Source: Jiella pelagia (GTDB lineage: Bacteria; Pseudomonadota; Alphaproteobacteria; Rhizobiales; Rhizobiaceae). Taken from it: DNA of 64,000 nucleotides. The notes beneath the pieces were generated by a model, which made no database searches, was not told the origin of the DNA, and saw nothing but the letters and a program-made list of their open reading frames with translations. The stretch spans positions 3,886,001 through 3,950,000 of the forward strand of contig NZ_CP114029.1 in NCBI RefSeq assembly GCF_026898155.1, read 5' to 3'. Positions 37,114-46,418 of the stretch are shown here, piece after piece; the first letter of the stretch is position 1, and the number at the start of each line of letters is the position of its first letter. A program made the position numbers and the translations under genes.

Positions 37114-37634
37114 CGCAGAGTTTCCGCGACCGGATCGATCTCGAAATGACGGTCAACGGCGAAGAGGTCGAACTGACCGTTCCGGCCGGCCGTCATTTGA
37201 TCGACGTCTTGCGCCTCGACCTCGGGCTGACCGGCTCGCATGTCGGCTGCGAACATGGCGTGTGCGGTGCCTGCACCCTCATCGTCGACGGCTCGGCGGT
37301 GCGGGGCTGCCTGACGCTCGCGGCGCAATTGCAGGGCTGCGAGGTCTGGACGATCGAAGGGCTGACCGAAGGCGGCGTGATTGGCGATCTCCAGAAGGCG
37401 TTCGTGGAGCGCAACGCGCTGCAATGCGGCTACTGCACGCCGGGCATGCTGGCATCCGCCAAGGCGTTGATCGAGGCGGACGGCGTTCCAAGCCGCGAGA
37501 CCATTCGCGAGCACATGTCCGGAAACTACTGCCGCTGCACCGGCTATGAGGCGATTGTCGACGCGATTGAAACGGTGGCGCGCCAGCGCGCCGGCGAGAC
37601 CGAGCCCCAAGCGCGATCCGGAGCGACAAGCTGA
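37110..37634 (+). CDS. Molybdenum hydroxylase 2Fe-2S subunit (CoxS-like)
   Basis: The product is 174 residues. The plant-type ferredoxin cluster motif is CEHGVCGACTLIVDG (about 48-62) with a later Cys in RGCLTLA. The second cluster motif is CGYCTPGMLAS and GNYCRCTGYEAIV (about 107 and 140). The subunit passes electrons from the Mo site to FAD. The start overlaps the FAD subunit stop (ATGA), and its stop overlaps the next ATG by one base. Confidence 0.93.
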   Translation: MTQSFRDRIDLEMTVNGEEVELTVPAGRHLIDVLRLDLGLTGSHVGCEHGVCGACTLIVDGSAVRGCLTLAAQLQGCEVWTIEGLTEGGVIGDLQKAFVERNALQCGYCTPGMLASAKALIEADGVPSRETIREHMSGNYCRCTGYEAIVDAIETVARQRAGETEPQARSGATS

Positions 37635-40015
37635 TGACCATCCGTTTCGACGATCCGAACCGGCCGAACAGCTATATCGGCCGCACGGTCCCCCGGCCGA
37701 ATGCGGGCCGCCTCGTCGCCGGGCGCGGCCGCTATGTCGACGACATCACGCTTCCGCGGATGGTCCATGTTGCCTTCGTGCGCAGCCCCCATGCGCATGC
37801 GCGGATCGGCGCGATCGAGACGGGTGGAGCCGAGGCGCTGAAGGGCGTCCTGCGAGTTTTCACCGGACGCGATCTCGCTGAGGTCTGTACGCCCTGGGAA
37901 GGCAAGCTTCTCCACCTCGAAGGCATGAAGACGCCGCCCCAGCACCCGCTCGCTCTCGACCGCGCCTGCTGGGTGGGCGAACCTGTCGTCGCGGTCGTCG
38001 GCCGCACGCGCGCCGATGCGGAAGCCGGCGCGGCGCTCGTCGAGATCGATTTCGGGCCGCTGCCCGCAGTCACCGACATCCGCACCGCGCTCGACGCCGA
38101 TACGCCCGTCCTGCACGAGGCGCTCGGCGACAATCTCTGCTTCCGCAAGGCCAACGAGAAGGGCGAAGTCGACCGGATCTTCGCCGAAGCGCACAAGGTC
38201 GTCGAGGCGTCGTTCAAGACCGCGCGCCACACCGGCGTCACGCTGGAGCCGCGCGTCATTCTGGTCGACTGGAACAGCGGCGACGGCGAGATGACGGCGC
38301 ATGTCTCGAACCAGGCCCCGCACATGCTGCAGGTGCTGCTCGCCGGCCACCTCGACATCCCCGAGAGCCGGGTGCGCGTCGTCTGCGGTGACGTCGGCGG
38401 CTCGTTCGGGCTGAAAGTGCATGTCTATCCCGACGAGGTCGCGACGGCGGCCATCGCCAAGATCATGGAGCGGCCGGTCAAGTTCACCTCCGACCGCATG
38501 GAAGCCTTCATCAGCGACATTCACGCCCGCGACCACGAGGCGACAGGGCGGGTCGCCCTCGACGAGACCGGCAAGATCCTCGGCTTTGACGTCGACGACT
38601 GGACCGGCATCGGGCCCTATTCGATCTATCCGCGCACTTCGGCCGTCGAGGGCCTGCAGGTCACCAATCTGATTGGCGGTCCTTACGCGTTCGACCATTA
38701 CCGCTGCCGCACGTCGGTCGTCTTCCAGAACAAGGGCATTTGCGCGCAGTATCGGGCCGTCGGCCATCCGGTCGCCGTGGCGATCACCGAAGGGCTCGTC
38801 GACAAGGCGGCGGCCGAGATGGGGTTCGACCCGATCGAAATCCGCCGGCGCAATCTCGTCGCCGACGACGCCTATCCGCTGACGACGGCCGCCGGCCTGA
38901 AGCTGGAGGGTCTGTCTCATCACAAGAGCCTCGACGCCCTCGTCGAGGCGATGGACTACGCGGCCCTGCGTGCCGAACAGAAGGCGCTGCGCGAGAAGGG
39001 CATTCATCGCGGCATCGGCATCGCCAGCTTCATCGAGCTGACCAACCCCTCTCCCTTCATGTACGGCATCGGAGGCGCCCGGATCTCGGCGCAGGACGGC
39101 TGCACGGTCCGCATGGATCCGGACGGCTCCGTCGTCGCGCTGACGGGCATCACCGAACAGGGGCAGGGGACGGAGGCGATCATGGCCCAGATCGTCGCCG
39201 AAGCCGTCGGCGTGTCTCCTCAGATGGTCCGCATCGTGACCGGTGACACCCGTGTGACGCCCTTCGGCGGCGGCACATGGGCGTCGCGCGGCGCCGGCAT
39301 CGGCGGCGAGGCGGCGCTTCAGGCCGGCCGTGCGGTGCGAGGGCAGGCGCTCGAGGTCGCCGCGTCCCTGCTGCAGGCGAAGGCCGGCGACCTGGACATC
39401 CGCGACGGGATCATCGTCGATGCAGACACCGGCGAGGAGCGCTTGGCGCTCTCGGAGGTCGGGCGCATCGTCTATTTCCGAGGTGATACGCTGCCGAAGG
39501 GCCTGCCGCGCGAATTGATGCAGACGCGGCACTTCATCACCTCGAACTACCCCTATGCCTTCACCAACGGCGTCCAGGCCTCCTATGTCGAGGTCGATAC
39601 GGAAACCGGCTTCGTCACGCTCCTGAAGCACTGGTGCGTGGAGGATTGCGGGCGCATCATCAACCCGCTTCTCGTCGACGAGCAGATCCGCGGCGGCATC
39701 GTCCAGGGCATCGGCGCCGCGCTGTTCGAGGAGACCTGCTACGACGAAGAGGGCCAGCTCCTGAACGGCACGATGGCCGACTATCTGGTGCCGATGTCGG
39801 GCGAAATGCCGGACATGATCATCCGCCATGTCGAGACGCCGACTGAGGAAAGCGAACTGGGGGCGAAAGGCGCGGGAGAGGCCGGCACCGCCGGTGCGCC
39901 GGCCGCCGTCATGAACGCGATCAACGACGCCATCCGCCCGCTCGGCGGGGCCGTCACGCATATGCCCTTCACGCCGGAACGCATCCTGCGCGCGCTTGGC
40001 ACGATCACCGACTGA
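37634..40015 (+). CDS. Molybdenum hydroxylase large (Mo-cofactor) subunit (CoxL/XdhC-like)
   Basis: This is the 793-residue molybdopterin-binding subunit of the xanthine dehydrogenase family. It has GRGRYVDDITLP at the start, GDVGGSFGLK for Mo-cofactor binding, and QYRAVGHPVAVAITEG where true CO dehydrogenases carry AYRCSFR. The catalytic Glu region GAKGAGEAGTAGAPAAVMNA is near the end. Absence of the CO dehydrogenase loop means it is not form I CODH. It is more likely a hydroxylase for an N-heterocycle or aromatic aldehyde. It is followed by a TRAP transporter that could bring in the substrate. Confidence 0.9.
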   Translation: MTIRFDDPNRPNSYIGRTVPRPNAGRLVAGRGRYVDDITLPRMVHVAFVRSPHAHARIGAIETGGAEALKGVLRVFTGRDLAEVCTPWEGKLLHLEGMKTPPQHPLALDRACWVGEPVVAVVGRTRADAEAGAALVEIDFGPLPAVTDIRTALDADTPVLHEALGDNLCFRKANEKGEVDRIFAEAHKVVEASFKTARHTGVTLEPRVILVDWNSGDGEMTAHVSNQAPHMLQVLLAGHLDIPESRVRVVCGDVGGSFGLKVHVYPDEVATAAIAKIMERPVKFTSDRMEAFISDIHARDHEATGRVALDETGKILGFDVDDWTGIGPYSIYPRTSAVEGLQVTNLIGGPYAFDHYRCRTSVVFQNKGICAQYRAVGHPVAVAITEGLVDKAAAEMGFDPIEIRRRNLVADDAYPLTTAAGLKLEGLSHHKSLDALVEAMDYAALRAEQKALREKGIHRGIGIASFIELTNPSPFMYGIGGARISAQDGCTVRMDPDGSVVALTGITEQGQGTEAIMAQIVAEAVGVSPQMVRIVTGDTRVTPFGGGTWASRGAGIGGEAALQAGRAVRGQALEVAASLLQAKAGDLDIRDGIIVDADTGEERLALSEVGRIVYFRGDTLPKGLPRELMQTRHFITSNYPYAFTNGVQASYVEVDTETGFVTLLKHWCVEDCGRIINPLLVDEQIRGGIVQGIGAALFEETCYDEEGQLLNGTMADYLVPMSGEMPDMIIRHVETPTEESELGAKGAGEAGTAGAPAAVMNAINDAIRPLGGAVTHMPFTPERILRALGTITD

Positions 40016-40061
40016 TATCATCGAGGCCGCTCCGAGCGGCCGCATCTGGGAGGAATGAACG

Positions 40062-41120
40062 ATGAAGAAACTGCTTCTGGCCTCGACCGTCATGGTCGGG
40101 CTCGCAGGCTCCGGCGCAACCGCCTTCGCGCAGGAAAGCATCACCGTCAATATCGGCTCGTCGCATCCCGAACAGAACATCTGGGTCTATGCGATGAAGA
40201 ACACGTTCCAGCCGACGGTCGACAAGATTCTCGCCGAGAAGGGCGAGTATCAGGTCGAGTGGGCGGAATCCTACGGCGGCACCCTCTACAAATACACCGA
40301 CACGCGCGAGGCCGTTCAGGACGGCATCGTCGATGTCGGCATGGTCGGAACGGTCTGGGAGGGCTCCACTATGCCGCTCCAGAACGTCACCTACTTCACG
40401 CCGTTCGCAACCGCCGACCACAAGATGCTGATCGAGATCTTCGACGATCTCAACGCCAGCCAGCCGGATCTCGTGAAGAGCTGGGAAAGCTCGAACATGG
40501 TGCCGCTGTCGTCGCTGATCACCGACAGCTACGACGTCTACGCGACCTTCCCGGTGAACGAGATGTCCGATCTCCAGAACCGTCGGCTGAACGCGCCCGG
40601 CACCTCCGCCAACTGGCTGCAGGGCACCGGGGCGACGCCGGTCGATGGCGCGCTGACGACCTATTACACCAACATCCAGACCGGCGTGACCGAGGGAACG
40701 CTGTCCTTTGCCTCTGGCATCCTGCCGACCCGCGTCTACGAGGTCGCGCCGGAGCTGACCCGCGTCGGCGTCGGCTCGATGTATTTCGGCTCGATCGCCG
40801 CCAACAAGGACTTCTTTGACGGCTTGCCGGAGCCGGTCAAGGCGGCGTTCCGCGAGGCCGGCAAGGCGACGTCGAAGGCCCACGGCGACTATGTCTCGGA
40901 ACTCGCCGAAAAGGCGATGACGGACATGCAGGCCGCCGGCCTGAAGGTGCACGATCTTTCCGACGAGCAGAAGGCAGCCTGGGTCAAGGGCCTGCCGGAC
41001 ATCGTCCAGCCGTGGATCGACCAGACCGGCGACGCCGGCAAGGCTGTGCTGAGCGCCTATTTCGACGCGCTGCGCGAACGTGGCGCGACGCCGCTGCGCA
41101 ACTGGGACGAAGGCCGCTGA
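40062..41120 (+). CDS. TRAP transporter substrate-binding protein (DctP family)
   Basis: The product is 352 residues with a Sec signal peptide (MKKLLLASTVMVGLAGSG, cleavage at AFAQE about 24). The mature protein has DctP features: EYQVEWAESYGGTLYKYTD, the GIVDVGMVGTVWEG ligand-cleft segment and FPVNEMSDLQNRRLNAPG. GGGAGGAA is the RBS. It follows the molybdenum hydroxylase by 46 bases and is likely in that operon. A terminator after it would raise its level above the membrane components. Confidence 0.9.
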   Translation: MKKLLLASTVMVGLAGSGATAFAQESITVNIGSSHPEQNIWVYAMKNTFQPTVDKILAEKGEYQVEWAESYGGTLYKYTDTREAVQDGIVDVGMVGTVWEGSTMPLQNVTYFTPFATADHKMLIEIFDDLNASQPDLVKSWESSNMVPLSSLITDSYDVYATFPVNEMSDLQNRRLNAPGTSANWLQGTGATPVDGALTTYYTNIQTGVTEGTLSFASGILPTRVYEVAPELTRVGVGSMYFGSIAANKDFFDGLPEPVKAAFREAGKATSKAHGDYVSELAEKAMTDMQAAGLKVHDLSDEQKAAWVKGLPDIVQPWIDQTGDAGKAVLSAYFDALRERGATPLRNWDEGR

Positions 41121-41141
41121 TCGACGCGACCTGAGGCCATA

Positions 41142-41175
41142 CCGCCCGGCGTACCCCGTCGGGCGGTTTTCTTTT
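41142..41175 (+). terminator. Intra-operon hairpin with T-rich tail after the TRAP binding protein
   Basis: CCGCCCGGCG and CGTCGGGCGG form a stem of about 10 bp around TACCC and are followed by TTTTCTTTTC. It sits between dctP-like and dctQ-like genes, so it is probably a partial terminator that lowers permease expression relative to the binding protein. Confidence 0.75.
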
Positions 41176-41195
41176 CTCGCGAGCGACCATCGATC

Positions 41196-41771
41196 ATGAG
41201 CGAATCCAAAATCCAGGAACCGCAGCAGGCGGAAGGCGAGGTCATTCCCTCCTTTGCCGAAGCCCCCGTCGGTTTCCTGCTCGGCACCGTCACCGCCGTG
41301 CTCTCCTCCGTCGGCACGTTATGGATCGGCTTCCTGATGGTCCTGATCGTCGCCGACGTGCTGGGGCGCAATTTCTTCAACGCCCCGATCACGGGCGTGG
41401 CGGAGATTGCGGGACATTCGGTGGTTGCCATCGTTTTTCTTCAGACCGCGGCGGCCATCATGCAGGGTCGCCTGACCCGAGCCGACTTCCTGTTTCGCCG
41501 GATCGCCGATCTCAGCCCGCGCTCCGGCGCGGCGCTGGAAAGCCTGTTCTGCCTGACCGGCACCCTCGTCTTCGGCCTCATAGCCTGGGCGTCGTGGGAC
41601 AAGATGGTCGCCGCCTACGTGCGGGCTGAGTTCTTCGGCGTCCAGGGCGTCTTCACCGTGCCGACCTGGCCGTTCCGCGCCATCATCGTCGGCGGCTCGA
41701 TCGTCGCGGCCCTCGCTGCGCTCTACCGGGCGTTCTACCGCAATCCGCTTCCGACGGGACAGGTGCAATGA
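41196..41771 (+). CDS. TRAP transporter small permease (DctQ family)
   Basis: The 191-residue protein has four predicted membrane helices (about 35-60, 68-90, 112-135, 150-172) and DctQ-type segments IADVLGRNFFNAPITGVAEI and GRLTRADFLF. It pairs with the large permease, whose start overlaps its stop (ATGA). The N-terminal 25 residues are acidic and cytoplasmic. Confidence 0.88.
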   Translation: MSESKIQEPQQAEGEVIPSFAEAPVGFLLGTVTAVLSSVGTLWIGFLMVLIVADVLGRNFFNAPITGVAEIAGHSVVAIVFLQTAAAIMQGRLTRADFLFRRIADLSPRSGAALESLFCLTGTLVFGLIAWASWDKMVAAYVRAEFFGVQGVFTVPTWPFRAIIVGGSIVAALAALYRAFYRNPLPTGQVQ

Positions 41772-43102
41772 CGTCGCTCGAGATCGGCTTTCTCCTGATC
41801 GGCCTTCTCGTCGGGCTCGTCCTGTTCGGCATGCACATCGCCTACGCGCTGCTGGGCGTCGCGTTTCTCGGCATCTGGCTGATCCGCGGCAGCCTCGACC
41901 TGTCGCTCCGCATGCTCGAACTCACCGCCTATAGCGGCATTTCGGACTATCTCTTCGCCACCATTCCGCTCTTCGTCCTGATGGGGCTTCTCGTCAGCGT
42001 CTCCAATGTCGGACGCGACACGTTCGAGGTTGCGGAAGTTCTTTTGAAACGCGTGCTGTGCGGCCTCGGCGTCGCGACCGTCGCGGCGAACACCGTTTTT
42101 GCGGCTGTCACCGGCGTGTCGATCGCCTCGGCGGCGGTGTTTACCCGCGTCGCCGTGCCGGAAATGACGCGGCACGGCTACAAGGCGTCCTTCAGCGCCG
42201 GCACCGTCGCCGGCTCGTCGGTTCTCGGCATGCTGATCCCGCCGAGCCTGCTCCTGATCATCTATGGCGTCCTTGCCGAGGTCTCGATCGGCGGCATGTT
42301 CATCGCCGGGATCCTGCCGGGCGTGATGCTGGCGCTCGGTTTCGTGATCATGCTGATGGCACTGGCGGCGCTGGCGCCGGGTTTCGTCTTCACCGACCCG
42401 GAGGCGGCGAAGTCTCGCCGGATGGATGTGGATGCCGGCCCTCATCTGACGCCCGGCGAAATCCTTCTGAAGCTTGTTCCGATCGTCCTTCTGATCATCC
42501 TGGTCCTTGGCGGTCTTTATACCGGCTTCTTCACGCCTACCGAGGCCGGCGGCGTCGGTGCCTTCGGCGCGCTCCTCATCGCCATCGGCCGCCGTAGCCT
42601 CGACCGGCGCAAGCTCTGGCAGGTGATGAAGCAGACCGGAACCGTCTCGGTGTCCATCCTCTTGCTTCTCATCGCGGCGAGCTTCTATTCGCGCATGCTG
42701 TCGATCGCCGGGCTGCCGAACGCCATCCAGACCCTCGTCGTCGACAGCGGCTTCGGCCATTGGGGCTTCGTCCTGCTCTATGTCGCGATCGTCTTCCTCA
42801 TGGGGATGATCCTCGACTCGACATCGATCCTCCTCATCGTCGTGCCGATCGCCGCCCCGATCGCCCAGGGGCTCGGCTTCGACCTCTTTCATTTCGGCAT
42901 CATCACCGTGCTCGCGGTGGAGATCGGCCTGTTGACGCCGCCCTTCGGCATATCGGTCTTTACCGTCCACAACACGCTGAACGATCCGGGAACCTCGGTC
43001 GAAGCGATCTTCCTCGCGACGATGCCCTTCATCCTGGTCATGCTGCTGGTACTCGGCATCGTGATCGTCGCACCCGCGACCGCGACGCTGTTCCTTCGAT
43101 AG
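41768..43102 (+). CDS. TRAP transporter large permease (DctM family)
   Basis: This is the 444-residue ion-coupled transport subunit with about 11-12 helices. Typical DctM sequences are FSAGTVAGSSVLGMLIPPSL, FFTPTEAGGVGAFGALLIA and the late LTPPFGISVFTVHNT. With DctP and DctQ it forms a sodium-driven high-affinity uptake system. It ends the hydroxylase/TRAP transcription unit and converges with the RND pump gene 52 bases later. Confidence 0.92.
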   Translation: MTSLEIGFLLIGLLVGLVLFGMHIAYALLGVAFLGIWLIRGSLDLSLRMLELTAYSGISDYLFATIPLFVLMGLLVSVSNVGRDTFEVAEVLLKRVLCGLGVATVAANTVFAAVTGVSIASAAVFTRVAVPEMTRHGYKASFSAGTVAGSSVLGMLIPPSLLLIIYGVLAEVSIGGMFIAGILPGVMLALGFVIMLMALAALAPGFVFTDPEAAKSRRMDVDAGPHLTPGEILLKLVPIVLLIILVLGGLYTGFFTPTEAGGVGAFGALLIAIGRRSLDRRKLWQVMKQTGTVSVSILLLLIAASFYSRMLSIAGLPNAIQTLVVDSGFGHWGFVLLYVAIVFLMGMILDSTSILLIVVPIAAPIAQGLGFDLFHFGIITVLAVEIGLLTPPFGISVFTVHNTLNDPGTSVEAIFLATMPFILVMLLVLGIVIVAPATATLFLR

Positions 43103-43154
43103 GCCGACGAGCCCATCCCTCAGGTCGACACCCGCCCAGATGCGCCGGGCTGTG

Positions 43155-46100
43155 CTATTCGGCCGGTGCCCGCGTGCTGCCATTGCCGTCCGGCGTATCA
43201 TCCGCCCCGGTGTCGTCGGCTGGCGCGCTTCGCCGATCGCGGTTCTGCCATGGGAAAGAGATCCCCGGCTTGTCGCCACGCTCGACCGGCCCATCCTGGG
43301 AGCGGTCCGTCTCGCGGCCCCAGAGCTTGCCCTTGCGGCCTTCGGCGATGCGCTCGAAGAAGGCGAAGAGCGCAGGCACGATCAGGATGCCGACGAAGGT
43401 CGCGGCAACCATGCCGCCGATCGCCGCCCAGCCGATGGCGTTGCGCGAGGCGGCCCCGGCGCCGGAGGCCGTCACCAGCGGAATGAGGCCGAGCACGAAG
43501 GCCAGCGCCGTCATCATCACGGCGCGGTAACGCTGCTCGCCGCCGAGCACCGCCGCCTCGGTGATCTCCATGCCGTCGCGCTCGCGCCGCTCCTTGGCGA
43601 ATTCGACGATCAGGATGGCGTTCTTCGCCGCCAGACCGATCAGCATCACCATGCCGATCTGCGAATAGACGTTGGACGACTGGCCGAAGATCAGCAGCGT
43701 CGTCGTCGCGCCGGCCGCCGCCACCCCGATCGACAGCATCACGGCGAGCGGCTGCAGCCAGCTCTCGTATTGGCCGACAAGAAAGAGATAGGCGAAGACG
43801 AAGGCAAGCGCGAAGACCAGATAGGTGACCGATCCCGCCTGCTGTTCCTGAAAGGACGTGCCGGAGAAGGCATAGGTGTAACCCGCCGGGAGCGTCTCTT
43901 CTGCGACCTCCTGCAGCGCCGTCAGAGCCGCGCCGGACGAGTAGCCCTCGGCCGCGTTGCCGGTGATCTCGGGGGCGGTGAAGAGGTTGTAGCGCGGCAG
44001 CGTATAGGGACCGAACGTCGTCGAAACGTTCACCACGGTCCCGAGCGGCACCATCTCACCGTTGCGGTTCTTGCCGTAGAGGCTGGCGATGTCGGCGGGC
44101 GACGACCGCGCCGATGCGTCCGCCTGGATGCGGACCTGATAGACGCGGCCCTGGTAGAGGAACTGATTGACGTAATTCTGGCCCATCGCTGAACCGATCG
44201 TCGAATAGATGTCGGAGACCGACAGGCCGAGCGTCTCGGCGCGATCGCGGTCGATATCGACGTACAGCCTCGGCACGTCGGCGGAAAAGGTGGTCCGTGC
44301 GCCGGAAATCTCGGGGCGCTGGTTCGCCGCGCTGACGAAGGAGCGCGCGACCTGCGCCACCTCCGCCGGATCCTGGCCCTGCTGCGCCATGATCTCGAAG
44401 GTGAAGCCGCCGACCGAGCCGAGACCGGGGATCGGCGGCGGCGGGAATGCCGCGACCGTCACGCCGGGGATCTGCGAGAACTGCGCGTTGAGCTGTCCGA
44501 GGATCTGGAACAGGCTTTCGCGCTCGCCCCAGGGCTTCAGCGTGATGATACCGAGGCCGCCCGACGAGATCTGTGCCGAGGTGAGGATCGAAAAGCCCGG
44601 GATCAGCACGTAGGCCTCGACGCCCTCGGTGCGATCGATGATGTCGCCGACCTCCAGCATCGCCTCTGTCGTGCGTTGCAGCGAGGCGCCCGAGGGCAGC
44701 GACACGTCGAACAGGATGGCGCCCTGATCCTCGTTCGGCAGAAGCGTCGCGGAGAGGCTGGTGAGGCTCAATGCAGCGATGCCGATCGCAACGATGAGGC
44801 CGAGGAGCGCCAGGGCGACCCTCCGCACAAGGAAACCGACGGTGCGGGCGTAGCCGTTGCGGGCCTTTGCGAGACCCCAGTTGAAAGCTCGAAGCGGCGC
44901 CCAGGCGCGCCCCGGCGGGCGCATCAGGATCGCGCACAGCGCCGGCGTCAGCGTCAGCGCGACCAGGGACGACAACAGGATCGAGGCCGACAGGGCGATG
45001 CCGAACTGGCGGTAGAGCTGGCCGGTCAGGCCCGGCAGGAATGTCGTCGGGACGAACACCGCGAGCAGCACCAGGGTCGTCGAGATGATCGGTCCGGTGA
45101 TCTCGCCCATCGCGACATGCGTCGCCTCGACCCGATCGATGCCGCGCTCGGTCATGTTGCGCTGGACGTTCTCGACCACCAGGATGGCATCGTCGACGAC
45201 GAGACCGATCGCCAGGATCAGGGCGAGCAGGGTGATGACGTTGATGGTGAAGCCGATGACGAGGAGGATCGCGAAGGTCCCGATCAAGGACACCGGGATC
45301 GCCAGCGCCGGGATCAGCGTCGATCGCCAGTCCTGCAGGAAGACGAAGACCACGATGACGATGATCAGCGCGGTGATGGCGAGGGTGAAGAGGATCTCTT
45401 CGATCGTCGCTGCCACGAAGGTCGTGGCGTCGTAGATGATCTGGTATTCAAGGCCGTCGGGAAAGCTCGATTTCAGCTGATCGAGTTCGGCCTTCACCGC
45501 CGCGACGGTCTCAATGGCATTGGCACCTGGCGCCTGGTTCACCTGGATTGTCTGGCCGGGGTTGTCGCCGACGAAGGTGTTGACCGCGTAGCTCTGGGCG
45601 CCGAGCTCGACCCGCGCGACGTCGCGTATGCGCAGGATGGCGCCATTTTCGCCGGTCTTCACGACGATGTTGGCGAACTGGTCGGGCGATGAGAGCTGGC
45701 CCTGCGAGGTGATCGTATAGACGGTCGCCTGGCCGTCCGGCGCGGGCGCCGCACCGACCTGGCCGGTTGAGGCCGGCAGGTTCTCCGCCTGGATGGCAGC
45801 GGCGATGTCGGCGGCCGAAACGTTAAGCGCCGCCATCTTCTGCGGGTCGGTCCAGATCCTCATCGCATAGTCCGACGGCCCGAGCACCTGTGCGTCGCCG
45901 ACGCCGCGGATGCGCTGCACCGCCGGCACGACGCTGGTGGACAGGAAGGCGCCGGACTGGATCGGATCGAGGTCGGGGTTGGTCGAATAGAAGGCGATAG
46001 CCAGAAGGAAGTTCGGCGAGCGGGTGCGCACCGTCACGCCCTGCCGGGTGACGGCCTCCGGCAGCTGCGAGGTCGCCAGCTGCACGCGGTTCGAGACGTT

Positions 46101-46418
46101 CACCTGGGCGATGTCGGGATCGGTGCCGATATCGAAGGTGATCGACAGCGAGTAGTTGCCGGAATCGGTCGAGGTCGAGGACATGTAGGTCATGTTCTCG
46201 ACGCCGTTGATCGCGCGCTCGAGCGGCGCGCCGACGGCCTGGGCCAAAACGGTCGAATCGGCGCCGGGGTAGTTTGCGGAGACGCTGACGGTCGGCGGCG
46301 TGATGTTCGGATATTGCTGGATCGGCAGGGTGAAGAGCGCGAGCAGGCCCGCCACCACGATGACGACCGAGACCACGGCGGCGAGCCGCGGCCGGCGGAT
46401 GAAGAGGTCTGAGATCAC
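43155..46418 (-). CDS. RND-family efflux transporter inner-membrane pump (AcrB-like)
   Basis: The product is 1087 residues with the 12-helix, two-repeat architecture of HAE1-type pumps. The start MISDLFIRRPRLAAVVSVVI is canonical. Proton-relay residues are visible as GLVVDDAILVVENV (TM4 Asp pair) and GLAAKNAILIVEFA (TM10 Lys). The family-wide FLPGLTGQLYRQF is also present. A 50-residue polar tail (ending STRAPAE) extends beyond the normal C-terminus. It overlaps the membrane fusion protein by ATGA. No TolC-type channel is encoded next to it. One of the three intact GAGCTC sites (45603) lies here. Confidence 0.95.
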   Translation of the reverse strand: MISDLFIRRPRLAAVVSVVIVVAGLLALFTLPIQQYPNITPPTVSVSANYPGADSTVLAQAVGAPLERAINGVENMTYMSSTSTDSGNYSLSITFDIGTDPDIAQVNVSNRVQLATSQLPEAVTRQGVTVRTRSPNFLLAIAFYSTNPDLDPIQSGAFLSTSVVPAVQRIRGVGDAQVLGPSDYAMRIWTDPQKMAALNVSAADIAAAIQAENLPASTGQVGAAPAPDGQATVYTITSQGQLSSPDQFANIVVKTGENGAILRIRDVARVELGAQSYAVNTFVGDNPGQTIQVNQAPGANAIETVAAVKAELDQLKSSFPDGLEYQIIYDATTFVAATIEEILFTLAITALIIVIVVFVFLQDWRSTLIPALAIPVSLIGTFAILLVIGFTINVITLLALILAIGLVVDDAILVVENVQRNMTERGIDRVEATHVAMGEITGPIISTTLVLLAVFVPTTFLPGLTGQLYRQFGIALSASILLSSLVALTLTPALCAILMRPPGRAWAPLRAFNWGLAKARNGYARTVGFLVRRVALALLGLIVAIGIAALSLTSLSATLLPNEDQGAILFDVSLPSGASLQRTTEAMLEVGDIIDRTEGVEAYVLIPGFSILTSAQISSGGLGIITLKPWGERESLFQILGQLNAQFSQIPGVTVAAFPPPPIPGLGSVGGFTFEIMAQQGQDPAEVAQVARSFVSAANQRPEISGARTTFSADVPRLYVDIDRDRAETLGLSVSDIYSTIGSAMGQNYVNQFLYQGRVYQVRIQADASARSSPADIASLYGKNRNGEMVPLGTVVNVSTTFGPYTLPRYNLFTAPEITGNAAEGYSSGAALTALQEVAEETLPAGYTYAFSGTSFQEQQAGSVTYLVFALAFVFAYLFLVGQYESWLQPLAVMLSIGVAAAGATTTLLIFGQSSNVYSQIGMVMLIGLAAKNAILIVEFAKERRERDGMEITEAAVLGGEQRYRAVMMTALAFVLGLIPLVTASGAGAASRNAIGWAAIGGMVAATFVGILIVPALFAFFERIAEGRKGKLWGRETDRSQDGPVERGDKPGISFPWQNRDRRSAPADDTGADDTPDGNGSTRAPAE

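Noticed and set aside
37634..40015. Aerobic CO dehydrogenase (coxL form I)
   Set aside because: The diagnostic AYRCSFR active-site loop is absent; the corresponding text is QYRAVGHP.
37544..40180. An 878-codon open frame antisense to the molybdenum hydroxylase large subunit
   Set aside because: It mirrors the strongly biased third-codon positions of the sense gene, is His/Asp/Arg-rich, and has no recognisable domain; the sense frame has complete family motifs.
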